Both the position numbers and the translations under genes were made by a program. A DNA stretch of 64,000 nt from Goekera deserti (GTDB lineage: Bacteria > Actinomycetota > Actinomycetes > Mycobacteriales > Geodermatophilaceae), in NCBI RefSeq assembly GCF_010685995.1, contig NZ_JAAGWK010000011.1, forward strand, positions 1 through 64,000. Direction: 5' to 3'. This document shows, in pieces, positions 9,563 through 17,921 of the stretch. Positions within the stretch are counted from its first letter, which is position 1. Each line of letters starts with the position of its first letter. The notes under the pieces are model-generated. The model saw only the letters and a list, made by a program, of their open reading frames with translations, was not told the DNA's origin and did not search any database.

Positions 9563-10194
9563 TGCCCGGCGGCGGGATACGCGTCCTGCCCAGCGGGAGC
9601 ACGGCGCTGCTGGTGGAGCTGGCCGACCTGGAGGAGGTGCTGGGCCTCTACGCCGCCCTGGTCGAGGAACCGCTGCCCGGGGTGGTCGACGTGGTGCCGG
9701 CCGCCCGCACGGTGCTGCTCACCGTCGACCCGGCGGCCACCACGCTGGAGGCGGTGCAGGCCGCGGTGCGCCGCACCACGCCCCGGACCGGCCGGCGCGG
9801 CACCGGCGAGCTGCTGGAGGTGCCGGTGCACTACGACGGCGCGGACCTCGCCGACGTCGGCGAGCTGCTCGGCTGCGACCCCGACGAGGTGGTGCGCCGG
9901 CACACCGCCGAGGAGTGGACCGTGGCGTTCTGCGGCTTCTCCCCCGGCTTCGGCTACCTGACCGGTGCCGGAGCGTGGGACGTGCCCCGGCGGGCCACCC
10001 CGCGCACCCGGGTGCCGGCCGGGTCGGTGGCGCTCGCCGGGGAGTTCAGCGGCGTCTACCCACGCGCCTCCCCCGGCGGCTGGCAGCTGCTGGGGCACAC
10101 CGGGCTCGCCGTGTTCGACCTGTCCCGGGACCCGGCCGCGCTGCTGCGGCCGGGCACCCGGGTGCGCTTCGTCGACGTCGGGAGCGGCCGGTGA
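9562..10194 (+). CDS. pxpB: 5-oxoprolinase subunit B (KipI/allophanate hydrolase subunit 1 family)
   Basis: A 210-aa protein of the carboxyltransferase/allophanate hydrolase subunit 1 family. Characteristic segments are VPVHYDGADLADV, FCGFSPGFGYL and PRRATPRTRVPAGSVALAG. It forms a complex with PxpC and helps phosphorylate 5-oxoproline handed over by PxpA. Start ATG at 9562 shares a base with the pxpA stop, and its own stop overlaps the GTG of pxpC. The KipI homologue of Bacillus was first described as a kinase inhibitor, but this operon context supports the 5-oxoprolinase role. Confidence 0.92.
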   Translation: MPGGGIRVLPSGSTALLVELADLEEVLGLYAALVEEPLPGVVDVVPAARTVLLTVDPAATTLEAVQAAVRRTTPRTGRRGTGELLEVPVHYDGADLADVGELLGCDPDEVVRRHTAEEWTVAFCGFSPGFGYLTGAGAWDVPRRATPRTRVPAGSVALAGEFSGVYPRASPGGWQLLGHTGLAVFDLSRDPAALLRPGTRVRFVDVGSGR

Positions 10195-11030
10195 CCGCGC
10201 TGACCGTGCTCGCCACCGGTCCGCTGAGCACCGTGCAGGACGCCGGGCGTCCCGGGCAGGCCGCCTGGGGCATCGGCCGGTCCGGGGCGTGCGACCGCGC
10301 CGCGCACCGGCTGGCCAACCGGCTGGTCGGCAACGACGAGGACGCCGCCACGGTGGAGGTGACGTTCGGCGGCCTGGCCGTCCGTGCCGACGCCGACGTG
10401 CTGGTGACCACCACCGGCGCCCGGTGCGCCGGCTCCTCGTGCCACGACGCGCCGGTGACCCTGCCCGCCGGCGCGGAACTGCGGCTCGGGCCACCGGCCA
10501 CCGGGCTGCGCACCTACCTGGCGGTGCGCGGCGGCATCGCGGTGCCGCCCGTGCTCGGCTCCCGCTCCACCGACCTGCTCGCCGGGCTCGGGCCGGCCGT
10601 GCTCTCCCCCGGCGTCGTGCTGCCGGTCGGCGACCCGACCCGGCCGGAACCCGGCGTCGACCTGGCGCCGGTGCCGGACCCGGCCGGCGGCACCGTGACG
10701 GTGCGGGTGCTGCCCGGGCCGCGCCGGGACTGGTTCCCCGACGCGGCGTGGGCGGCGCTGACCGCGACGGCGTGGGTGGTGTCCAGCGACAGCAACCGGG
10801 TCGGGGTGCGGCTGGAGGGCGCCCCGCTGGAGCGCTCCAGCACCCGCGAGCTGCCCAGCGAGGGCATGGTGCGCGGCGCGCTCCAGGTGCCGCCGTCCGG
10901 GCAGCCGGTGCTGTTCCTCGCCGACCACCCGGTCACCGGCGGCTACCCGGTGATCGGCTACGTCACCGACGGCGACGTGGACCGATGCGCCCAGCTGCGC
11001 CCCGGGCAGCTCCTGCGGCTGCGCGGCTGA
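10191..11030 (+). CDS. pxpC: 5-oxoprolinase subunit C (biotin-dependent carboxyltransferase-like)
   Basis: A 279-aa allophanate hydrolase subunit 2 family protein. It starts with GTG at 10191 inside the pxpB stop and shows GPLSTVQDAGRPGQAAWG, TYLAVRGGI and VLGSRSTDLL near the start and middle, with FLADHPVTGGYPVIG close to the end, all typical. It completes the PxpABC set. Slightly short of the usual 290-330 residues, but no domain appears missing. A strong hairpin follows the stop directly. Confidence 0.92.
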   Translation: MTALTVLATGPLSTVQDAGRPGQAAWGIGRSGACDRAAHRLANRLVGNDEDAATVEVTFGGLAVRADADVLVTTTGARCAGSSCHDAPVTLPAGAELRLGPPATGLRTYLAVRGGIAVPPVLGSRSTDLLAGLGPAVLSPGVVLPVGDPTRPEPGVDLAPVPDPAGGTVTVRVLPGPRRDWFPDAAWAALTATAWVVSSDSNRVGVRLEGAPLERSSTRELPSEGMVRGALQVPPSGQPVLFLADHPVTGGYPVIGYVTDGDVDRCAQLRPGQLLRLRG

Positions 11031-11057
11031 CCGCGGGGAGGGCCGACCTCCCCGCGG
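11031..11057. terminator. bidirectional hairpin between pxpC and the ESX operon
   Basis: Perfect 11-bp inverted repeat ccgcggggagg / cctccccgcgg with a 5-base loop, starting right after the pxpC stop and ending 7 bases from the stop of the convergent WXG100 gene. There is no clear T-run, as is common in actinobacteria. It probably ends transcription from both sides. Confidence 0.7.
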
Positions 11058-11064
11058 CGCGCGG

Positions 11065-11364
11065 TCAGCCCGCGATCGTGCGGGTCATCTGGTCGTTGTA
11101 GTCCGAGGCCGTGGTGCCCACCCGCTGCACCGCGCTGGACTGCGAGGCCATGTTGTCCACGTGCTGCTGGGTCTTGGCGTGGTACTCCGCGCTGCGCTGG
11201 TCCAGCGAGCCGCCGACGGTGCTGGACAGCGCCTCGGCCGCCGTCGCGGACAGCTTGCTGCGCACGCCGTTCCAGATGGAGTCCCACTGCTCGCGGTGGG
11301 CGGTGGTGACCGAGGAGATCGCGGCGATCTGCTCGGTGTCGAACTTCAGGACGCCGTAGCTCAT
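11065..11364 (-). CDS. WXG100 family ESX substrate
   Basis: A 99-aa helical hairpin protein with the signature WNG at residues 31-33, in the turn between two helices. WXG100 proteins dimerise and are exported through the EccBCDE membrane complex. ATG at 11364 follows an ggag site. It is the last gene of the eccC operon, 13 bases after its partner. A strict C-terminal YxxxD/E secretion motif is not present; the tail reads SDYNDQMTRTIAG, so the export signal may sit on the partner or be degenerate. Confidence 0.85.
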   Translation of the reverse strand: MSYGVLKFDTEQIAAISSVTTAHREQWDSIWNGVRSKLSATAAEALSSTVGGSLDQRSAEYHAKTQQHVDNMASQSSAVQRVGTTASDYNDQMTRTIAG

Positions 11365-11377
11365 CAGGGGTTCTCCT

Positions 11378-11698
11378 TCACATCGCCGACGCGACGGCGG
11401 CGGACGACGCGGAGCGGGCGATGCTCGTGGCGGCGTCCGAGCCCTCGGCGGCCTGGGACTGGATGCTGGACAGGTCGTGCTGGAGCTGGGTGAGCACCTC
11501 GGACAGTGCGCGGCCGGCGCCGCCGATGCCGTCGAAGGTCTCCGCGGTCACCTGACCGGCCGGGGCCTGCATGGCCGCCTGGGACAGGCCGGCCTGGGAG
11601 AGGATCTGCTTGGTCAGGTCCTCCATCTCGGTGATGGCGCCCGCGACGACCTGCTGCGCCGCGTGCACCTCCTCGAAACTGATCTTCAGGTCACTCAC
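11378..11698 (-). CDS. WXG100-like ESX protein lacking the tryptophan
   Basis: A 106-aa all-helical protein, start GTG at 11698 after GGAG. Where the WXG turn is expected it has FDG (residues 55-57) in a longer, glycine-rich linker, then a second helix ending in an Ala/Ser-rich tail. Its size, helical pattern and position next to a canonical WXG100 gene indicate an EsxA/EsxB-type partner. The Trp-to-Phe change and long linker set it apart from classical members. Confidence 0.72.
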   Translation of the reverse strand: MSDLKISFEEVHAAQQVVAGAITEMEDLTKQILSQAGLSQAAMQAPAGQVTAETFDGIGGAGRALSEVLTQLQHDLSSIQSQAAEGSDAATSIARSASSAAVASAM

Positions 11699-11773
11699 TG
11701 GTCACTCCTGTCCGGTGTCCTGCAGGGCGGGGAGGTCCCGTCCTGCGCGTCGAGCGGTGTGCCGCGGCGCGGC

Positions 11774-12115
11774 TCACATCCCCTGGCTGACGGCTCCCGC
11801 CTGGGCCTTCCGGGGGGCCAGGCTCGTGGTCGCCGCCTCGTTGTCGTCGCCCAGGTCGGCGGTGGCCGCGGCCCGGTCCCCCTGCGTCTGCAGGTTCGCC
11901 GTGGTGACCTGCGCGGCCGCGGCATGCGCGCTGCGGGCGCTCTCCAGGGCGCCGGCCAGGCCACCGGCCTGGGACACCCCACCGAAGGCGCCGCCGGGGA
12001 CGGTCGCGCCGGAGAGGGTGGCCGTGGCCGCGGCCTCCTGGTCGGAGGCCTGGACGGCGGTGCGCCCGCCCTGACGCACGCCCTCGCTGTCGTAGGAGAA
12101 GGTCGGCACGGTCAT
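11774..12115 (-). CDS. small ESX-locus protein, helical, no WXG
   Basis: A 113-aa Ala-rich, predicted helical protein starting MTVPTFSYDSEGVRQGG. Its ATG at 12115 overlaps the TGA of the PPE-like gene (ATGA), so both are co-translated. The SYDSEG/VRQGG opening and central GALESARSAHAAA helix resemble small ESX-associated helical proteins (EspC/PE-like in size), but I cannot place it firmly in a family. Inferred role: secreted partner or chaperone-like substrate of this system. Confidence 0.62.
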   Translation of the reverse strand: MTVPTFSYDSEGVRQGGRTAVQASDQEAAATATLSGATVPGGAFGGVSQAGGLAGALESARSAHAAAAQVTTANLQTQGDRAAATADLGDDNEAATTSLAPRKAQAGAVSQGM

Positions 12116-13668
12116 CGGCTCCCGTCGAGCACGGCCGGGGACGCCGGCGGCGTGCCCCACAGGTCGTCCTCGACCAGCCAGTCGGGCCGGTCGCGCCGGG
12201 CGGCCTCCCGGTCGGCGGCGCCGCCGGCCTGGGTCGGCGGCAGCCAGCTGCGGGTCTGCTGCCCGCCCGGCTCGCCGGCGCGAACCCCGGCCCGGGCGGT
12301 GGCCGGCTCGCTCCCGGCGCCCCGGCCGGCCGGGGCGCCGGCCGGCAGCGACGCGGCGGCGGGGGCGCCACCGCGGGCGGCTGCCGCCCGGGAGGACGCG
12401 GTGGAGAACAGGGCCTCGTCGCTGGTGGACCGGCTCGTGCGCCGGGCGGTGCCGGCGCCGGCGCCGGCGGCGGTCTGCACCGGCGGGGCGTAGGGGTGGC
12501 CGGTGCGCAGGGCGTCCTCGCGGGCCAGCATCCGGCTCGCGGTGGCGCTGCGCACGGCCATCGTGTCCCGGGCCGTGGCGTACGCCCGGCCCTGGGCGGG
12601 GCTGCTCGCGGCCAGGGACGGCGGCAGGAACCCGCCGTAGCCGGCGGCCAGCCCACCGGTGCCGGCACCGCCGGCGAACATGCGGCTCCAGCCGGCACCG
12701 CCGACGCCGGTGGCGCCGTCGCCGAGCAGGCCACCGGTGAGCGAGGCGCCACCGACGCCCTCCAGCCGCGTCGCGTACTGGGTGGCCTCGCCGAACGGGC
12801 GGCCGGTGACCGGGTCCACCCAGCGCGAGGTGGCCGGGTCGAACTCCCGCCCGGTGGAGGGGTCGACGTAGAAGCCGCTGGTCGGGTCCCGGAACCAGCC
12901 GGCGAAGTCACCGCCGTCGGCCCCGACCGTGATGCTGCCGGGCGCACCGGGCTGGATCGGCACCGGCGCCAGGGCCGGGGCGGGCTGGGCGCCGCCGCCG
13001 TCCCCGGTGCCGACCGTGCCGGTCGGGCGGGGCCCGTCACCGACCACCCCGACCGCCGGGGCGCCGCCGGTGGGTCCGGGGCCGGCGGGGGCCGGGAGCC
13101 CGTCGACCGCGCCCCGGTAGCCGCTGTCCGCGCCCCCGGCGTACGGCGCGGCGGGGGCCGACGCCGGCGAGCCGGCGCCCGGGGTGCCGGGAGCCGGCGG
13201 CGGGGTGGGTGCCGCCAGGCCGTCGTAGGCGGTCGACCACTGGTCCACCGCGGTGCTCATCCGGCTGGCGCCGTTCTCCCGGGCGCGCAGGTAGGCCTGC
13301 TCCTGCGCAGCGGTGACGTCGGGAGCGGACAGCTGCTGCGCCGCCTGGTCGGCGATGGCCCGGGCCGCCTCCGCGGACGTCTGCGACTGCAGCCCGACCT
13401 GCACGACGTGGTCGATCCGCCCGGCGAGGTCCTCGGCGCCCTCCGCGACCGCGACGAACCAGGCGGCGCGCACCTCGGCCTGCTCCTGCGCGGCGACCCC
13501 GGAGGTGCCGGCGTCCTGGTTGACCGTGGAGCCCTGCGAGCGCAGCTGCTCGGCCTGCAGCCGGGCGGCGGCGGCGAGGTTGCGCCACGACGTGGAGCTG
13601 ACCGCCTGCTGCTGCGGTGCGGGGCTCATCAGCCGCGCGTAGGCGTCCTCGAAGGCGTACTGGGGCAC
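12112..13668 (-). CDS. PPE/EspB-like ESX protein with Pro-rich middle and DPxTG repeats
   Basis: A 518-aa protein in three parts. Residues 1-165 are helical with SWRNLAAAARLQAEQL, like the N-terminal domains of PPE/EspB-type substrates. Residues about 165-250 are Pro/Gly/Ala-rich. Around 256-292 is a run of short repeats (DPTSGFYVDPSTGREF, then WVDPVTGRPFGE), and the end is a flexible tail closing with RPDWLVEDDLWG, a motif common at the C-termini of actinobacterial ESX-locus proteins. GTG at 13668 follows ggagga with good spacing; upstream frame extension is not protein-like. It is coupled to the next gene by ATGA. Confidence 0.72.
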   Translation of the reverse strand: MPQYAFEDAYARLMSPAPQQQAVSSTSWRNLAAAARLQAEQLRSQGSTVNQDAGTSGVAAQEQAEVRAAWFVAVAEGAEDLAGRIDHVVQVGLQSQTSAEAARAIADQAAQQLSAPDVTAAQEQAYLRARENGASRMSTAVDQWSTAYDGLAAPTPPPAPGTPGAGSPASAPAAPYAGGADSGYRGAVDGLPAPAGPGPTGGAPAVGVVGDGPRPTGTVGTGDGGGAQPAPALAPVPIQPGAPGSITVGADGGDFAGWFRDPTSGFYVDPSTGREFDPATSRWVDPVTGRPFGEATQYATRLEGVGGASLTGGLLGDGATGVGGAGWSRMFAGGAGTGGLAAGYGGFLPPSLAASSPAQGRAYATARDTMAVRSATASRMLAREDALRTGHPYAPPVQTAAGAGAGTARRTSRSTSDEALFSTASSRAAAARGGAPAAASLPAGAPAGRGAGSEPATARAGVRAGEPGGQQTRSWLPPTQAGGAADREAARRDRPDWLVEDDLWGTPPASPAVLDGSR

Positions 13669-13778
13669 GGGTGCGGTCCTCCGGGTGCGGCGGGCGTGCA
13701 CCGAGCTTGCCCGACCCCGGCCGCCCGGGGCGCCTGCGCGCGTGGACTTCACCCGATCGGGGCAGCGCCGCCGGCAGC

Positions 13779-16700
13779 TCAGCCGGACGCGGGCGCCGGT
13801 CCCTCCGGGACGCCGGCCACCTCGTCGTGCGCGGCGTCGGTGCGCACCAGCTGCACGGGGACGGTGCCGTACCGCCGGTGCACCAGCGTGCCCCGGCCGG
13901 GGCGGGCCGGTGCCGGCCGCACGCCCAGCAGCACGCCCTCCTCGCGCGGGGCGGAGAGCACCACGGCGGCGGTGCCGAGCTCGCGCAGCCGGCCCAGGAA
14001 GGGGTCGGCGAGGGCGCGGGCCGCGCCCCCGGCCCGGCGGGTGACGTGCACGTGCAGGCCGAGGTCCCGGGCCTGGGCGAGGTGGTCGACCAGGGGCAGC
14101 AGCGGGTTGGCCGTCCCGGTGGCGACCAGGTCGTAGTCGTCGACCAGCACGAACACCTCCGGGCCGGTCCACCAGGAGCGGGTGCGCAGCTGCTCCGGTG
14201 TCACGTCGGGTCCGGGCATCCGGCGGGCGAACCCGTCCAGCAGGCCGGCCACGGTGTCCACCGCCTGCTGCGCGGTCGCGGCGTAGGAGAGCACGCCGTC
14301 CCCGCCGAACTCACCGAGCAGGGAGCGCCGGTAGTCGACCAGCACGATCTTGGCCTCGGCCGGCTCGAAGCCGCCGAGCACCTGCCGGGCCACGGTGCGC
14401 AGGTAGCCGGTCTTGCCCGACTCGGCGTCCCCGAGCACCAGCATCCCGAAGTCCTGGCGGGGGTCGACGGCGACCGGGGTCAGCCGGTTGCCCTCCACCC
14501 CGACGACGAGCACCCGCTCGCCGGTCGCCGGGCGGGGCAGCTCGGCCAGCCGCACCGACACCGGCAGCAGCCGTACCGGCGGGGCCCCCGGGCCGGTCCA
14601 CGCCTCCCGCACGGTGCGCACCAGGTGACCGACGCCGGCAGCCAGGTCGGTGGTGCCCGACCGGCCGTCGATGCGGGGCAGCGCCGCCAGCCACTGGTGC
14701 CGGCCGGCGCTCACCCCGCGGCCCGGCCGCCCGGCGGGCACCGACTGGGCGGCCTTGCGGTCCACCTCGGAGTCCAGCGCGTCGCCGAGCTTGAGCTCCA
14801 GCTTGGTGCCCATCAGGTCGCGCAGGCCCATCCGCAGCTCCAGCCAGCGGTTCGCGGACAGCACCAGGTGCACGCCGTAGGTCAGCGCCCGGGAGGCCAG
14901 TGCGGTCAGCCGCTCCTCGACGTCGGCGTGGTCCTGCCGGAGCACGCCCCAGCCGTCGACCAGCACGAACACGTCGCCGAACGGGTCGTCCCGCACCCGG
15001 CCGTCGGCGCGGGACTGCCGGTAGGTGGCCATCGAGTCCACGTCCAGCTCCCGGAACCGGGTCTCCCGGGCCTCGACGACGGCCTCCACCTCGGCCACGA
15101 TCCGCCGGACGACGTCGGTGTCCTGGCGGCCGGCGACCGCACCCACGTGCGGCAGCTGGGCCAGGGCGAACAGGCCGCCGCCGCTGAAGTCCATGGCGTA
15201 GACCTGCACCTCGGCCGGGGTGTGCCGCAGCGCCAGCGAGGCGACCAGGGTGCGCAGCACGGTCGACTTGCCCGAGCGCGGGCCGCCGACCACCGCGACG
15301 TGCCCCCCGGAGCCGGCGAGGTCGACCACCAGGGGGTCCCGGCGCTGCTCGAAGGGCTTGTCCACCACGCCCACCGGCACCTGCAGGTCCGGGCCGGTCG
15401 GCGGGGCGCCGAACCCGCGCCCGGGCCGGACGGCGAGGTCGGGCCACAGCGCGTCCAGCGGGTCGGGCTCGTCCAGCGGCGGCAGCCACACCTGGTGCGC
15501 CGGCACGCCCCGGCCCACCATCTGGCGGACCATCACGCCGAGCACGGTGGCGTCCTCGGGCAGCTGCTCGTCGTCGTCCGGGCCGTCCGCGGGGGTGGGG
15601 TCGACGGCGGCGGTCTCCGGCGCGGACCCGGCCTGGAAGCGGGCGGTGAACTCCCGCACCTCCGCACCCGGGCGCACCTCCACCTCCACGGGCGTGCTGG
15701 CCGAGCGGTGCGGGCCGGACACGTAGGCGGCACGGAACCGGCGCAGCCCCGCGGTGTCGGCCTTGAGGTACCCGTGCCCCGGGGCGCTGGGCAGCGAGTA
15801 CGCGTCGGGCACGCCGAGCACGGTGCGCGACTCGGACTCGGAGAACGTGCGCAGCCCGATCCGGTAGGACAGGTGCGACTCCAGCCCGCGCAGCCGGCCC
15901 TCGTCCAGCCGCTGGCTGGCCAGCAGCAGGTGCAGGCCCAGCGAGCGGCCCAGCCGGCCGATCTGGGCGAACAGCTCCGCGAACTCCGGCTTCTGGCTGA
16001 GCAGCTCGCTGAACTCGTCGACCACGAGGAACAGCGTGGGCAGCGGCGCCAGCGGGGCGCCCTGCAGCCGGGCCCGCTCGTAGTCGCGGACCGAGACCAT
16101 GTTCCCGGCGTCGCGGAGCACCTCCTGCCGGCGGTTCATCTCCCCGGCCAGCGCCTCGCGCATCCGGTCCACCATCGACAGGTCGTCCTGCAGGTTGGTG
16201 ATCACCGCGGCCACGTGCGGCAGCTGGCTCATCCCGGCGAAGGTGGCGCCGCCCTTGAAGTCGACCAGCACCAGGTTGAGCACGTCCGGGCCGTGCGTGG
16301 TGGCGGCGGCGAGCACCAGGGTGCGCAGCAGCTCGCTCTTGCCCGACCCGGTGGCCCCGATGACCAGCCCGTGCGGGCCCATGCCGTCCAGCGCGCTCTC
16401 CTTGACGTCCAGCGCCAGCACCGAGCGGTCGGCGCCCACGCCGAGCGGGAAGCGCAGCCGGTCGCGCACCGGTCGCGGCCGCCACAGCCGGTCCAGGTCC
16501 AGCGCCCCGGCGTCGGGCACGTCGAGCAGCCGCGGCAGCGTCTGGTCGACGGTCATCTCCTCGGTGTGCGCCGCGTCGGTGTCCAGCCGCGCGCCGGCGA
16601 GCTGGTGGGCCAGGGCGTCGGCCAGCGGCACCGGCATCGCGTCGGCGGTGCCCAGCGGGCGCAGCCGGTCGCCCACCCGCTGGCTCATCGCCCGCTCGTC

Positions 16701-17777
16701 CAGGGTGATCTCGGTGCCGTGCCGGGCGGCCAGCTCCTGGGCGTGGCCGTCCAGGTCCAGCACCGTCACCCCGGCCAACCCGTCCGCGCCGAGCACCAGG
16801 TCCGCGCCCTCGGTGAGCGCGCCGTCCAGCACCAGCAGCAGGTGCGCGAACTCGGCGTCCGGCTCGGCGTTGCGGTTGAACCGGGGGCGCCGGGCGAGGT
16901 CGGGCCCGAGCAGCTCGGTCAGCGTGGCCAGCGAGGGGTCGATCAGCCGCACCGGGCCGACGTGGTCGGTCAGGTCGGGGGCGTGGGCGTGCGGCAGCCA
17001 CTTCACCCACGACCAGCGCGGGTCCTCCGGGTCGCGGGTGGCCACCGCGATCCGCAGGTCACCGGGGGCGTGGAAGGCCGCGGCCTGGCACACGAGCGCG
17101 GCCGCCAGCGCGCGGGCGTCGTCCCGGGAGCCGGAGAGCCGGACGGCGGCCAGCCGGCGCACCGCGAGCAGCAGCGGGCTGTCCGGCACGGTGGCGTGGG
17201 TGACGACGAACCGGCGCAGCGCCGTCGCGCAGAGCGGGTCGAGCTCCTCCAGCGGCGCGGACTCCCCGGTGACCAGCGTGGACATCAGCTGCTGGTCGCC
17301 GGTGCCGATCCGCAGCAGGCCGAAGTCCTCGTCGGCCGGGCGCCGCTCCCAGAGCCGGGCGCTGCCGGCCACCGTCCACAGCTGGTCCGGCGCCGGACCG
17401 CGCCAGGCCCCGAGCTCCCGCTGGGCCGCGGCGATCCCGCGCACGTCCCGCCGGACGCGGCGCAGGTGGCGCAGGTAGTCCCGGCGGGACTGCTCGGCGC
17501 TGCCCCGGGTGGTGGAGCGGGAGCGCAGCACGCTGCCGCCGACCATGGCCAGGGAGGAGAACAGGAACATGGAGCCGGCGACGTAGGTGACCGGGTTGGC
17601 CGGCCCGGCGAACATGTAGGCCACCGAGCCCAGCCCGGACAGCGCCGGCAGCGCGGTCAGCCAGGTGTTGGCCCCGTCGTCGGTGGGCAGCTCCGGCGGC
17701 GGCTGCACCAGGACGTCGCCCACCGGCACCGGTGGCGGGTGCACCCGCGGCGGGCGCCGGAAGAAGACCGTCGCCAC
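13779..17777 (-). CDS. eccC: type VII secretion ATPase EccC
   Basis: The motor of the ESX system, 1,332 aa. After the opening VFFRRPPRVHPPPVP come two membrane helices (about residues 35-80), then three FtsK/SpoIIIE-type ATPase domains. Walker A motifs are GATGSGKS (K480), GGPRSGKS (K837) and GDAESGKT (K1122); Walker B-like strands are LFLVVDEF, VFVLVDGW and VFVLVDDY. In the family the first domain is the catalytic one and the others bind substrate signals. I place the start at GTG 17777; the frame stays open further upstream, so the exact start is uncertain. It is a single-chain EccC, not split into EccCa/EccCb. The PPE-like gene follows 110 bases downstream. Confidence 0.93.
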   Translation of the reverse strand: MATVFFRRPPRVHPPPVPVGDVLVQPPPELPTDDGANTWLTALPALSGLGSVAYMFAGPANPVTYVAGSMFLFSSLAMVGGSVLRSRSTTRGSAEQSRRDYLRHLRRVRRDVRGIAAAQRELGAWRGPAPDQLWTVAGSARLWERRPADEDFGLLRIGTGDQQLMSTLVTGESAPLEELDPLCATALRRFVVTHATVPDSPLLLAVRRLAAVRLSGSRDDARALAAALVCQAAAFHAPGDLRIAVATRDPEDPRWSWVKWLPHAHAPDLTDHVGPVRLIDPSLATLTELLGPDLARRPRFNRNAEPDAEFAHLLLVLDGALTEGADLVLGADGLAGVTVLDLDGHAQELAARHGTEITLDERAMSQRVGDRLRPLGTADAMPVPLADALAHQLAGARLDTDAAHTEEMTVDQTLPRLLDVPDAGALDLDRLWRPRPVRDRLRFPLGVGADRSVLALDVKESALDGMGPHGLVIGATGSGKSELLRTLVLAAATTHGPDVLNLVLVDFKGGATFAGMSQLPHVAAVITNLQDDLSMVDRMREALAGEMNRRQEVLRDAGNMVSVRDYERARLQGAPLAPLPTLFLVVDEFSELLSQKPEFAELFAQIGRLGRSLGLHLLLASQRLDEGRLRGLESHLSYRIGLRTFSESESRTVLGVPDAYSLPSAPGHGYLKADTAGLRRFRAAYVSGPHRSASTPVEVEVRPGAEVREFTARFQAGSAPETAAVDPTPADGPDDDEQLPEDATVLGVMVRQMVGRGVPAHQVWLPPLDEPDPLDALWPDLAVRPGRGFGAPPTGPDLQVPVGVVDKPFEQRRDPLVVDLAGSGGHVAVVGGPRSGKSTVLRTLVASLALRHTPAEVQVYAMDFSGGGLFALAQLPHVGAVAGRQDTDVVRRIVAEVEAVVEARETRFRELDVDSMATYRQSRADGRVRDDPFGDVFVLVDGWGVLRQDHADVEERLTALASRALTYGVHLVLSANRWLELRMGLRDLMGTKLELKLGDALDSEVDRKAAQSVPAGRPGRGVSAGRHQWLAALPRIDGRSGTTDLAAGVGHLVRTVREAWTGPGAPPVRLLPVSVRLAELPRPATGERVLVVGVEGNRLTPVAVDPRQDFGMLVLGDAESGKTGYLRTVARQVLGGFEPAEAKIVLVDYRRSLLGEFGGDGVLSYAATAQQAVDTVAGLLDGFARRMPGPDVTPEQLRTRSWWTGPEVFVLVDDYDLVATGTANPLLPLVDHLAQARDLGLHVHVTRRAGGAARALADPFLGRLRELGTAAVVLSAPREEGVLLGVRPAPARPGRGTLVHRRYGTVPVQLVRTDAAHDEVAGVPEGPAPASG

Positions 17778-17921
17778 CGCCTCGAGCCCCCCGGTCGTCG
17801 GCCCGGGCACCGAGACGGCCGGGACCCCCGGACCGTACCCGTACGGAGCGTCGCGGGCCGGTGACCCGCCGCAACTCCTAGGCTGCTCCTCACCCGTCCC
17901 GAGATCGCCGAGGAGACCCGC
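17778..17921. promoter_or_regulatory. divergent promoter region eccC / eccD
   Basis: The gap separates the divergent eccC and eccD starts. On the plus strand TAGGCT (17879-17884) is a plausible -10 element about 38 bases before the eccD GTG, followed by the ribosome-binding site gaggag. A matching minus-strand element is less clear because the eccC start is uncertain. No operator palindrome stands out. Confidence 0.4.
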
